Positions 12,360 through 22,880 of a stretch of DNA of 64,000 nucleotides are shown piece by piece. The notes below the pieces were generated by a model. That model had not been told where the DNA came from and did not search any database. It saw nothing but the letters and a program-made list of their open reading frames with translations. Position 1 is the first letter of the stretch, and every line of letters starts with the position of its first letter. This DNA is from Desmodus rotundus (taxonomy: Eukaryota; Chordata; Mammalia; Chiroptera; Phyllostomidae). The position numbers and the translations under genes are program-made. The DNA lies in NCBI RefSeq assembly GCF_022682495.2, contig NC_071397.1, forward strand, positions 32,317,427-32,381,426, given 5' to 3'.

Positions 12360-12960
12360 AGATAAATGCTGTTAGAGTCATGCACAGGACAGTTTGAAGG
12401 ATAGAAGAACAACATTTAAGTGGAACAAAGTGAAGAATTGCTTCTTAGAGGTTGTATTCTTGAATAAGTATTGACTTAGGAGTAGGAGTAGCAAAGAATA
12501 AGGGAAGAGAAATGGACCTGAGGTAGGAGGAATGATGTGTAGCAAATTATAGAGGCCAGGGAATTTTAAACAGTTTGGTATGAATGGGAGGAAGGGCCAT
12601 TCTCTGGAAGTGTTCAATGGCCTACATATGAGCACATGGAAAGTGGAGAGCTGGGTTTCCCAGGGTTGGTGTTTTGCTTTGAGGTTGGGGCAGCAGGTTA
12701 AGGGGCTTGCAGATAGTGGCAAAAGAGTGAATGACTGAGCAAGGCTATGACATGGAGCAGGAAGGGAGGTGAAATCTGGGGAGAAAGTAGAGGGTGAAGA
12801 CCTCTTCAAGGTTTGAAATGCATTTTGGAAGTTGGTAAGGGGAGCATCCACACATCCAGGAAGCATCGGAACAGAGGTTATGGAGATGAAGCCCTTCACC
12901 ATATGGCTCTAGGAGGACCAGAAATTTAAATTGACCTTGAAGAAACCGATGGACTAAAAT
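12360..12960 (-). repeat. L2 LINE remnant, antisense
   Basis: Purine-rich text in the style of reversed L2: GAATGGGAGGAAGGGCC, TTGGGGCAGCAGGTTAAGG, GGAGCAGGAAGGGAGGTG, GAGAAAGTAGAGGGTGAAG. A 174-codon antisense frame (12378-12902) lies inside it, but its composition (runs of Leu, Ser, Pro, Phe) reflects the pyrimidine-rich strand and it resembles no protein. Family assignment is tentative. Confidence 0.45.
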
Positions 12961-14944
12961 CCTGATGGACACAGAAGTAAGGGATAGAAATTGGCAACAG
13001 GTCTGTCATACGACAATCAGCAAAGGTTGGCTTTTTTAACCCATAACATGAAAACCTCAAATTTGTTTTTGATAGGCATCAATTAGTAGGCAGAATTTTA
13101 ATTTTTAGTGGGAGGATGATCTTTCAGGGAGGCACATATAACTTGAAGACTTCTTATTCTAGGAGGGTGAGTAGATCCAATGGATTCTATAATTAAAAAA
13201 AATTAGGTTTTATAATGTACACTGAATTGATAACTTCAAATTATGACTGAATAAATCATGAGACTGAAAACCTTTTTCTTTCTGCTTGACAATCAAAAGG
13301 ATTTTTCTTTTTCCTGAGAGGGAAATGCTAGATTACTAGCGGGTAGAAGCCCGCCATTTGAGTATGACTCTACCCCAGTTGTTGTGGGCCTCTGGGGAGA
13401 GGTCGTGGAGACCTGGGCCACCCTTGCCCCCCATGGGGGCTATCTCTAGTGCTGGAGAGGGTTTCAGACACCAGCCTTCACCCAGTGAGATGCACGTTAA
13501 AAATGTCTCTGAAAGCATTCTCCCTGAAAGGTGTTGAAAACATCTCAAATGGTTCCAAACCACACATGCTCACCTTCCTTTGGAAGGAGCTTGAATTCTC
13601 CAATTAATCATGATTAGAGGCCACATCATAAAATATATGAAATAGTTCAGTGAAGAATTGATGACAAATTCTAATCCAGATGGTTGGAGATGTAAGCAAT
13701 AATTTTACCACTTACAGTCTCTTTAGAGGTTTCATTTCACACAAAACTGCTGGTTGTTATGGTTTCATGTTAGTTAACATCTTATGAATCAGGAGTGCTG
13801 TGCTATGGTGATTATAAAATGTATAAACCTAAGAAAGAGAGTTGGAGCTTTAAACCCATCACAAAAACATGGCTCCCGTTATGTCAGTCTCACCTCGTGG
13901 GTCCATTGCATGTGTTCTAAACAGTCCGGAGAACATTTTCTTCATTTTCCATTTTCAAGACTGTGACTTCTGATGCAAAAAGCAAAGCAGAACTGAACCA
14001 AATTTGTGAGGCCTGAGGATCTTCAAAGTTTTCCAAATGATTCATGAATCGATAATTGCTAGACTCAGCCACGCAGGGCATTTGTTTGTTGCCTCGGATG
14101 GCCCGAATTCCTCCTCTTATAAACAAATTCTTTTTGCATAATAAAGGACATGAAATAAAACCTCATGGTTATGCCCCAGAAGCTGGCACCCTCGCAGCAG
14201 TGAAGTTCTGCTCTAGAGATTTATGGGGGAACTGCTGATTGTAATTTACTGAAACACTCAGAAGTCTAACTTGAAATGAGAAACTCAGACCACGAAGCAT
14301 ATTCTCAGACTATTCACTGAATTTTACTGTGGTAGTGGGGAGATTTCAAACCAATAAATCTAACACATAGGCTTAGGGAACAAACAAGTTGCAGTTGTTT
14401 AGATAAGTATTTATGACATTTGGCTTGTAAATCTGCCTTTGTTTTAAGGATAAATACTGGACCTTTTGATTTATCTGTGAAGATGGAAAATGTATCTCTT
14501 AAAATGTGTCTGTCAACACTGGCTTGGGTTGTGATAACAGGGGAATGGGACAAATGTCCTTTATAATGAAAATTCTTTTTGTTTTAAAAGTTCTTTAATG
14601 TCTCTCATGCTCAGTACCTGAAAAACACAGACAACCAAAACCAGCCTAAAATGTCCTCATATTCTACTCCACACAAAGACAGCTATATATTCCATTCAGT
14701 TTGGCATCTATCCTTCTTGATTTATATGTCTTATGTTATCACATCTTATGGCATCATATCTGTTGTCCCTCTTGTCTAGCTACGAGTTGTCATTACCCAT
14801 ACCCACAGCCTGTGTGAGGGGCCCAAAGGCCATGCTCGTGCGCCCTACTGATCATTAAGGCCCTATCTGGGTTTTATAGTTTCCTCCTTAGGTGTCCTTT
14901 CCATTCCTCTCCTTTTCTTCTTCCTCTGCTTTTTCTTTTGCTCA
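12961..14944. other. Anonymous non-coding sequence
   Basis: No repeat or exon recognised. 13900-14240 is open on both strands for about 60-70 codons without family resemblance; it could be unique conserved sequence, which only alignment would show. Confidence 0.45.
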
Positions 14945-15065
14945 CCCTCTTACTGTGAGATTGTATGCAAGTTACTTAACCTCTCTGTGTCTCAGTTTTT
15001 AGAAGTATTTCTAAATGAGAGTTTTACGGGAAAAACATGCGGGAAGTACTCGGCACAGTGGCTAA
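14945..15065 (+). repeat. MIR SINE fragment
   Basis: CAAGTTACTTAACCTCTCTG followed by TGTCTCAGTTTTTAG is the MIR core almost unchanged, with GGAAGTACTCGGCACAGTGG as the worn 3' 'GCACAGTGCCTGG' part. Confidence 0.75.
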
Positions 15066-16519
15066 ACAAAGCAAAGCTCCACAAATGGCCGCTGCTCAAC
15101 CAAATGAACCTTTGGTGGGAAGACTTGCAGTCTAAGTGCTGAGACGCGTGGGACAATGAGCAGACACGCTGTAGAGAAGTTTTAATGGTCACCAGTGGCA
15201 ATAAGCATGAAAGAATCAGTTTGGAGCATGACACACTGATTCATAAACTAAAAATTTCCAAACAGGTTCAGTGCATATTTATTATGATTTTCCTATGATT
15301 TACTCTCCTCTCTGAAATCTGTGTATTCTTAAGGTGTCTTTGCCCTTTTTCTGTGTTTAACATATGTTTAATATAGGTTTCTCTTCTGGTTAGCATATCT
15401 TACGTTTTAAATTGTAGAGATTATTTTGAATGTGTCTAATAATGGTCATTGGATTTTGGGTTCACTGCATACAGCTACTGGAAATGAACCTGGACTAAGA
15501 GAAGGACAGCAGATTTACTCAGTAACCACTAGTCCTTAGGCTGCAGTCGCACCCTCCCGGTGTTCACCCTGGGTGTACAGAGGTCAGAGCTGACCTTGTC
15601 TCAGAAGTGGCCAGTCCTGACAGAGTGGAGGACCCTGAGTACATTTGCATTTGGCTTTTGATGTTAGGGTTAAGAACATTCAAATGGCACAAAAACACAT
15701 GCACTCCGTGGCTCTGTAGATCATTGATATCAAGAAGATCTGCTCAGTTCACTTTGCTTCAAGAAATTTAAGTAGCTTCAGAAGCCAAACTCATGACGTT
15801 AACACATTTCATTAATTAAAGACAGTTGAGAATTCAAAGGAGAAGACAGAGAGGAGAATGACACCAGATTCCACCCCTCCTCCAAAACTCCCCGACCTGT
15901 ATCTCGTCTTAAATTAAGCAAATTAAATAGGTTGTGTTAAAAGTAGTCATTGCTGACATGGCTAAGTTAGAAGTGGCATGTGAACCTACTCTATTAACAA
16001 ATATAATGTGTTGCTTAATCCTGGAATGGCTCTTAAAATCAGCGGCAGAACAATTGCCTAATTGGCAAGTGTTCTGGACGATTGAGATGGTTTCAGAAAA
16101 AAATGTCAACCCCTCCCCTGGGTGTCTGTGATGCAGTTGTGTGGGAAACAGCAGGCTTGGGGTAGACTGGCAGGGGGTCGGGAGACAGCCAGACAGATGT
16201 CAGGGTCTAAATTAAGCCAGGGATTTAGGAGCCAGGAGATGAAGACTAGGGAGTCAGTAGTTGAATGTGGCCAAGAAGAAGATGGAGGTCAGGAAGCCAA
16301 GACATCAGACAAGGTCAGGGAAGTGTGAGAGGTGAAACGTGGAAGAATCAGAGGTTCAGAAGTTCAGATCCCTTGCAGATCTGGAATAGCACAAGCAAGC
16401 GGAAGACATGTAAGAATCAAACCAGCAAATGTACAAGCCACTTAGGGTCTTTTGAACTCCTTTCTCTGGCAGGGTTGAGCTGGTATTATTTTACCAAATA
16501 ATATAACCCCAGGAGACTA
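15066..16519. other. Anonymous non-coding sequence
   Basis: No exon recognised. 15780-16110 is AT-rich with homeodomain-type words (TTAATTAAAG, CCTAATTGGC) and is open on both strands for about 65 codons; see findings. Confidence 0.45.
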
Positions 16520-16630
16520 GAGTGATGTGGTCTGTTCCAAATTCCTGCTCCTTTACTGACCGGCTGTGTGCCCAAGGAATATCCCTAAGCTTTAATTTCT
16601 TCTTCTTCTAACTGAAAAGTACTGAATTTT
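16520..16630 (+). repeat. MIR SINE
   Basis: TTTACTGACCGGCTGTGTGC, CCCAAGGAATATCCCTAAGC and TTTAATTTCTTCTTCTTC follow the MIR core order, with a worn 3' end. Confidence 0.65.
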
Positions 16631-18110
16631 ATTTTTGGTTAAATACACCACAAGGGAAGGGATTGACATTTAAAAAAGAAAACCAGAACTGGCAATCTCT
16701 AGGGAGTCACACGGTAAGGTCGGCTCACCCCCTGAGGAGGAGGCTGTCTGCTCCAGCTCCTCTGCACAGGTCCTCTGGGCAGTCCCTCCATGCCACTCCT
16801 CCTGGAGGAACCTTAGTCACGTCCCTGAATGCACCGAGGCCTGAGAAATGTTCATTTTTGGTGGCTCTTGGGAGAGTGTAGTGGACTGGCGTTCAGCTGG
16901 GAGAGAGGAGAGCACTGTTTTCCTGTGCTCTCAAACTGGATTTCAAAACAAACTGGATTTCCCTGACAAGTCACTGGACCTTTCAGGCCCAGTGTCTTAA
17001 AGTAATGTTCAAAAGAGTCAGAAATTGTTGATCATGGAAAACCCTTCACATGTCACCATTCTGGGGTTCTGTGAGGTCAGGATAATATCTGTAGTGTCAC
17101 GTGATGGGCACATGTGACAGCAGCAAAGCACCCCCGGTGTGCTCTCTTTACTTTCCAAGTAGACCTGGAGGTTCCCAAATAGCTTCTCTGGAGTCCGGAG
17201 AGCTCCTGAGCTTTCATTTCTTCACCTGTTAAAGGGCATACCATCGTCCACATTCCATGGGTCTTCTGAAAGTGTGATAATTCACCTGTACACTTAATTT
17301 GTATATTTTTCTGGTTGTATGGTAGGTATCAATAAAATGCAGAGAACAGCACTTGTAAATAGATTCTTGATAAAGCCACAGGTCTCATTTGAACAATTCT
17401 TTAAACTGGCTGTACTTAGCCAATCTTGCTTGCATATAGTCATCTGTTTTTTTAAACAAAGGCCAAGTATACTTTCTTTGTGAAGGTGATTGGATTACAG
17501 TTGGGCGTGGATAACCTCAAACAGTAAAAAATTCACGCCAGCAAGCTGCTACAATGTATCAAACACACAGAAAGGCAAACATATAAATACCTATAGATAA
17601 TTGTTAAATTTAAATTCTTCTGCTCGGAACTATGTAATTATCATCTCCCAGTCATGGGAAATTCTAGAGTGTTAATAGGTATTAAGGTACAAAAATATTC
17701 CATGGACAAATGAGTTTTGTAAATGACTAAGAATTTCTTTTTAAGTTCTTAGATCTTCTAGAGTTTTTCATTTCTAATGTGTTTTGGGATTCTTTAGAGA
17801 TAAGTGGAATTTTGCATAGTTTTTTGAAATTGAACCATATCTGTATAAATCAGTTTGGGGCATACTAATGTAGTTTTGACCCACAGTTTGGGTTGAAATA
17901 GATTAGGTTGGCTAATTGATATTGATATTCCTACAAAGAAATGATCAATTTCCATAATTCTTAGGCCACTGTTATAACTGTTATTTGGAAACTGAGAATA
18001 TACTTTTATGATTTATTCCAATAGATTTCAAATCCTTTAAGATAGTAACTGATGATTATGCTCCCAGCTTCTGCACTTCATAGGGGTTAAATAATTAAAA
18101 AATAAAAAAG
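16631..18110. other. Anonymous non-coding sequence with a weak MIR-like patch
   Basis: 17190-17350 may be another MIR (CTGAGCTTTCATTTCTTCACC, TAAAGGGCATACC, AATGCAGAGAACAGCACTTG), low confidence. Elsewhere nothing recognised up to the L1 edge at 18111. Confidence 0.45.
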
Positions 18111-18111
18111 G

Positions 18112-19033
18112 CCTCCAACTTTGTTTTTTTCCCTCAGGATTGCTGTTGCTATGCTGGGCCTTTTGCTGTTCCATGTAAATTTTTGAAATATTTGTTCTAG
18201 TTCTGTGAAATATGTCATTGGAATCTTGATAGCAATCACATTGACTTTATAAATTGTTTTGGGTAGTGTGAACATTTTAATGATATTAATTCTTCCTATC
18301 CATGAACACGGTATGTGCTTCTACTTATTTGTATCTTCTGCTATTTCTTTCTTCAGTGTTTTATAATTTTCAGAGTACAGGTGTTTTATCTCCTTGGTTA
18401 GGTTTATTCCTAGCTATTTTATTCTTTTTGTAGCAAGTGTGAATGGGATTGTTTTTTTTAACTTCCCTTCCTGTTAGTTTGTTATTGGCATATAAAAATG
18501 CAACCAATTTCTGGATATTAATTTTGTATCCTGCTACTTTACTGAATTCATTTGTAAGTTTTTTGGTGAAATCTTTGGGGTTCTCTATGTACTCTATTAT
18601 GTCATCTGCAAATAATCACAGTTTTACTTCCTCCTTTCCAATTTAGATGCCTTTTATTTCTTCTCCTTGTCTGATTGCCATGGCTAGGACTTCCAGTACT
18701 ATGTAGAATAAGAGAGGTGAAAGCAGACATCCCAGTCTTGTTCCCAATGTCAAGGGGAACGCTTATAGTTTTTGCCCATTGAGTATGATGCTGGCAGTGG
18801 GTTTGTCACATATGGCTTTTATTATTTTTAGGTATGTTACCTCTATTCACTCTTTGTTGAGAGTTTTCATCATAAATGGGTACTGGAGCTTATCAAATGC
18901 TTTTCTGCATCTATTGATATGATCATGTGGTTTTTATCCTTCATGGTTTTTTTTTTATGTGGTGAATCACATTTATTGATTAGGGAATGTTGTATTAACC
19001 TTGCATTCCTGGAGTAAATCCCACTTGATTGTG
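18112..19033 (-). pseudogene. ORF2: L1 ORF2 fragment: reverse-transcriptase region (inverted)
   Basis: On the minus strand the fragment opens with [12 protein letters not shown] (near 19030-18995), keeps the catalytic motif FADD (18601-18612), and ends with the KNKVGG segment just after the thumb region ([19 protein letters not shown]). Frames are broken by several stops and indels, so no enzyme is made. In an intact L1 this domain copies the element RNA at the nicked target. The piece covers roughly a third of ORF2. Confidence 0.85.
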
Positions 19034-19860
19034 GTTGGAGGAATCATGCTACATAATATGAAACTACACTATAAGGCTATAGTAACCAAAACAGCATGGT
19101 ACTGGCACAAAAACAGACTCATAGATCAATGGAACAGAATAGACAGCCCAGAAATAAACCTGCACCTTTATAGTCAATTAATATTTGACAGAGGAAGTAA
19201 GTACATACTAAGGGCTAAAGATAGTTTATTCAATAAATGGTGTTGGGAAAACTGGACAGATGCATGCAGAAAAAAGAAACTAGACCATCTTTGTATATCA
19301 CACACAATAATAAATTCAAAATGGGTCAAAGACTTAAATGTTAGAACTGAAACCATAAAAATTCTAGAGAAAATGTAGGCAGCAAAATCTCGGACATAGC
19401 TCGTAGCAATATTTTATTGGATATATCTCCTCAGGCAATGGAAACAAAAGAAAAAATAAACAAGTGGGAGTACATCAAACTAAAAAGTGTTTGCACCTCA
19501 AAGGAAATAATCAACAAAATAAAAAGACAACTCACAGAATGGGAGAACATATTCACTGATACATTGATAAGGGGTTAATATCCAAAATTTATAAAGTACT
19601 TATAAAACTCAATGCCAAAAAAATGAACAACCCAATTAAAAAATGGGCAAAGAATCTGAATAGACACTTCTCCAAAAAGGACACACAGATGGCCAATAGA
19701 CATATGAAAAGATGCTTAATGTCATTAATCACCAGATAAATGTAAATTAAAACCACAGTGAGATACCATCTCACAGCTGTCAGAATGGCCATCATCAATA
19801 AATTAGCAAACAACAAATGCTGGAGAGGATGTGAAGAAAGGGGACCCAATTGCACTGTTG
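19034..19860 (+). pseudogene. ORF2: L1 ORF2 fragment: C-terminal region
   Basis: The 5' third is open (19001-19378): it reads ...[18 protein letters not shown], then [26 protein letters not shown], and [18 protein letters not shown], all typical of the ORF2 region after the reverse transcriptase. Beyond a stop at 19376-19378 the homology continues in shifted frames to about 19860. It is the direct continuation of the inverted part at 18112-19033. Non-functional. Confidence 0.85.
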
Positions 19861-20470
19861 GTGGGAATTCAGACTGGTGCAGCCACTGTGGAAAGCTGTA
19901 TGGAGATACCTCACAAAATTAGAAATTGATCTTTCTTTTGACCAGCAATCCCCCTTCTGAGAATATATCCGAAAGAACCCAAAACACTAAATAAAAAGAA
20001 CGTAAAATCCTTATGTTCATTGCAGCGTTATTTTCAGTTACCAAGATATGGAAGCAGCCCAAGTGTCCATCAGTAGATGAGTGGATAAAACAACTATGGG
20101 ACATTTACACAACGGAATACTATTTGGCTATAATAAAGAAGAAAATTTTACCTTTTGGGGCAGTATGGATGGACCTGGAGAACATTATACTAAGTGAATA
20201 AGCCAGTTTGAGAAAGACAAATACCATATGATTTCACTCATATGTGGAATCTAACGAACAAACTGAACTTACAAAGAAAGTGGGAACAGACTCATGGAGG
20301 GAGAGCAGGATGACAGCTAGTGGGGGGGGGGCGGTTAAAGGGTGGAGGGATTGAGCAAAAAGGAAAATGGACTCATGTACATGGACCATAATGTGGGGAT
20401 GCTGGGGGGAGGTATAAGGAGACTAAATGGTAATGGAAAAATATAATAAAGACTAAATTTTTTAAAAAAT

Positions 20471-20754
20471 AGGCCTGATTATAAGTACTTAAAAGAAGTG
20501 TGGGGATTTTTAATGAAGTTACATTGAAGATAGGCATTTTGATGAAGTTTTAATTCTTCTAATAGTCTAAGGACTACAGGGTTTGGGAAGATAATTTATA
20601 AGTAGTTACTCAGAGTTCTTTTGACCCTAGATTTTACAAGGTGCTGGCAGTGTTCAGTGAGAATGTAGGCTTCATTCTCAAAGAAGTCTTTCCCTAGCTC
20701 CATCTTTCATTCACTGAAGATGCTGAAAACATTCATAAGTGATAAACTTCATAA
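20471..20754. other. Anonymous non-coding sequence
   Basis: No recognised feature between the L1 and the L2. Confidence 0.5.
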
Positions 20755-21180
20755 GTTGTCTTGTTGCCCTCTGTCTAACCTTTTCTCATCTGCCACTAAA
20801 ATTCTTTCTAAAACACTAGTCTATAGTAGGGGTCAATATTTTAGATTTTAGGGTCATACAGTCTTTGCGTCAATTACAACTACTCAATTCTCCCATTGTA
20901 GATCAAAAGCAGCCATAGATAATTTATAAAGGACAGGTGTGGCTATGTTCTAATAACAGTCTATTTAGAAGAATAAGCAGCAGGCCAGGTTTGATTAAGC
21001 CTGGGGCAGTTTGTTTGCTGACTCCTGGTCCAAATCATGCCAATGATTTACTTAAAATCTCTTGATAGTTTCCCATTGCACCAGAATAAAACTCAATATA
21101 TGTAGCCTGGTATACAGTACACTTCATAACCTGGTCCCAGGCTATCTTTCTGCCACTGCCTTTTAACTACGTGCATCCCA
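20755..21180 (+). repeat. L2 LINE fragment, split by MER5A
   Basis: Left part: TTGTTGCCCTCTGTCTAACC, CTAAAATTCTTTCTAAAAC. Right part after the insert: ATTTACTTAAAATCTCTTGATAG, TTTCCCATTGCACCAG, ATACAGTACACTTCATAACC. Together they give the L2 passage 'cttaaaacccttcagtggc...'. The interruption at 20828-21031 dates the L2 before MER5A. Confidence 0.65.
20828..21031 (+). repeat. MER5A-like hAT-Charlie DNA transposon remnant
   Basis: Begins TAGGGGTCAATATTTTAGA and ends GTTTGCTGACTCCTGG, an imperfect inverted pair. Inside are CAACTACTCAATTCTCCCATTGTAG, AAAGCAGCCATAGATAATTTA and GGTGTGGCTATGTTCTAATA, the landmarks of MER5A. Non-autonomous, inactive, nested in L2. Confidence 0.82.
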
Positions 21181-22369
21181 AACAATCCTTCAGGATATTG
21201 CTTGGGCGGGTTACCTACCAGCGGGGGCCTGCGGTCTTCAGCGGGCCTGATTTTCTTGTCCTCCCAACTAAACTGTCTTTGCTACGGCTGACCCTGGCCC
21301 AGGATTAGGTCTTTGGTTCGACAGGTATTGCCATAAAGTGTGAATCCTAATTCTCAGTCTTAATAACCAGAGATGCCTATGTTTAACCAATTAATTGCCA
21401 TCAGAAAATGGACATGTGAAACATCCATATATATGGGCTGTGTAAAAGGATCAGACTGACAGTTTTCATATACATTCTCAATTCTAAGTTATTAAACATA
21501 TTCATTAAATTCCTCAGCAAATTTAAAGAATTGGAATTACATAGCACACATGTACTATTAATTGTTATTTCTACCAAGAAACATTTTTAGTTCTAAAGAT
21601 GATTAAAACCACATGTAATTAGGGAAGATACAATAAAAGGCTGAGATAATTGAATGAAAATGTTAAGAAACAGGGCTCACAGAGTAGGAAAAATATTCTT
21701 TCAGTTTAAGACTTTATTTATTTATTTATATTCAGTTACAATTGTGTTTTAACTTTTGAGTGCTCATTCACTCATTCCATGAATGTATATTGCTTGCCTG
21801 CTATTTTCTAGGCACTGTTGGAAATTCTGGGATGTATGGATGTTAAAGGTATTATGAATAAATACCTATTACCAGGATTTCAAATATTAGTCCAATTAAC
21901 ATTTGAAACATCTGCCGCAGTCTGGACCTCTGGCTCTATTTTGTGTGTGTGTGTGTGTATCTGTTTCGGTGGTGAGATGATGTTGGGGGTTAAGCCTTAA
22001 AGTATTATTTTGTGTGGAAAAACACTTAAAGATGATGTTGTTGTTATTTCAGTGAAGTAGTCCTCAGAGTTCTATTTGATTTTATGCTTTTTGTCAGTTA
22101 GCTTCTTAACGGTAATGTCTCTACCAGACTGAACTAGTCTGTCATCCTCTAGAATACTAGCCAAATTTAATTCAAATTAATTCTGGAATGAAAGGCAACA
22201 CATTTAATAAAGGTAAATACATTGACGACCATTTGAGAATACATTTTCAAAAGTGACTTCACTAACCAGATGGTGTCTCCGTGCAAATAACTGGATTTTG
22301 AAGAAATACTCCATATAAACTTAACTTGTAATTGGCTCCTAGTATAAGTAGATCATCTTATTCTTTGAC
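21181..22369. other. Anonymous non-coding sequence with GT repeat
   Basis: A (GT) run of about nine units lies at 21941-21959. Otherwise nothing recognised. Confidence 0.5.
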
Positions 22370-22880
22370 CAAGGATGACTCAGGACAGTGCACGTGACCC
22401 CACTTCAAAGTGGAGGCCCCTACACAGGGTCAATGATGGTGACCAGGGCAACAGCGCTGGGTGTGGTCTGCCCGTGTCCTAAGGTTAAACTCTCTGGGGA
22501 GCTTCCCACTGATGGCCACCCAGTTGATAGCCCATTTCCCAACAGTAATTTGGCTTCAGACTTATAGACAGACCGCCTCTCATGGTTCTGGGCGTGGGCA
22601 AATGCCCTATTGCCTTGACTTTTCTTCTTCCTGGTGTGTTCTGTATCAGCCTTTCTTGCTTTGGAGTGGGAGGACCCCCTATTTGGTTGAAGGCATGGGA
22701 GGGCAAGGGCAAACTCTGTGTTACTAGGCTTATGTAATAACATAGGCATAAGGACTGCTCAGGTGGTCTGCCATGACTTACGGTGCAGGGCCACAGACTC
22801 GGAGCAATAAAGGGTTTACCTGATGGCTTCTGCCTTCTGCGTACAGATTCCCTTCTGTGTGTTTGCATCTCTCAGAGTCC
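22370..22880 (+). other. GC-richer block, possible solo LTR
   Basis: A block less AT-rich than its surroundings, with overlapping open frames on both strands (109 and 127 codons on minus, 88 on plus) and an AATAAA at 22807-22812 shortly before a pyrimidine-rich stretch ending TTTGCATCTCTCAG. This resembles a retroviral LTR (U3, polyadenylation signal, R-U5), but I could not find TG...CA borders with a matching short target duplication, and no gag/pol sequence is nearby. A unique processed sequence is the alternative. Confidence 0.35.

Larger units (their letters stand above)
18111..20470 (+). mobile_element. LINE-1, 5'-truncated, with twin-priming inversion
   Basis: The right part (19034-20470) is sense L1: ORF2 C-terminal half, 3' UTR with a G9 run near 20322, and an A-rich end after AATAAAGAC. 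The left part (18111-19033) is L1 ORF2 in the opposite direction, covering the reverse-transcriptase region. In element order the inverted part ends, and the sense part begins, at the same word GTTGGAGG (minus strand at 18112-18119; plus strand at 19034-19041). That is the signature of twin priming during target-primed reverse transcription. Flanking A/T-rich sequence TTAAAAAATA occurs at both ends, but it is too simple to prove the target duplication. Confidence 0.9.

Noticed and set aside
12378..12902. 174-codon open frame on the minus strand
   Set aside because: Low-complexity Leu/Ser/Pro/Phe composition from a pyrimidine-rich strand of a probable L2 remnant; no family resemblance.
18089..20472. 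TTAAAAAATA at both sides of the L1 as target duplication
   Set aside because: Too simple in sequence and partly within the A-rich tail to accept as proof.
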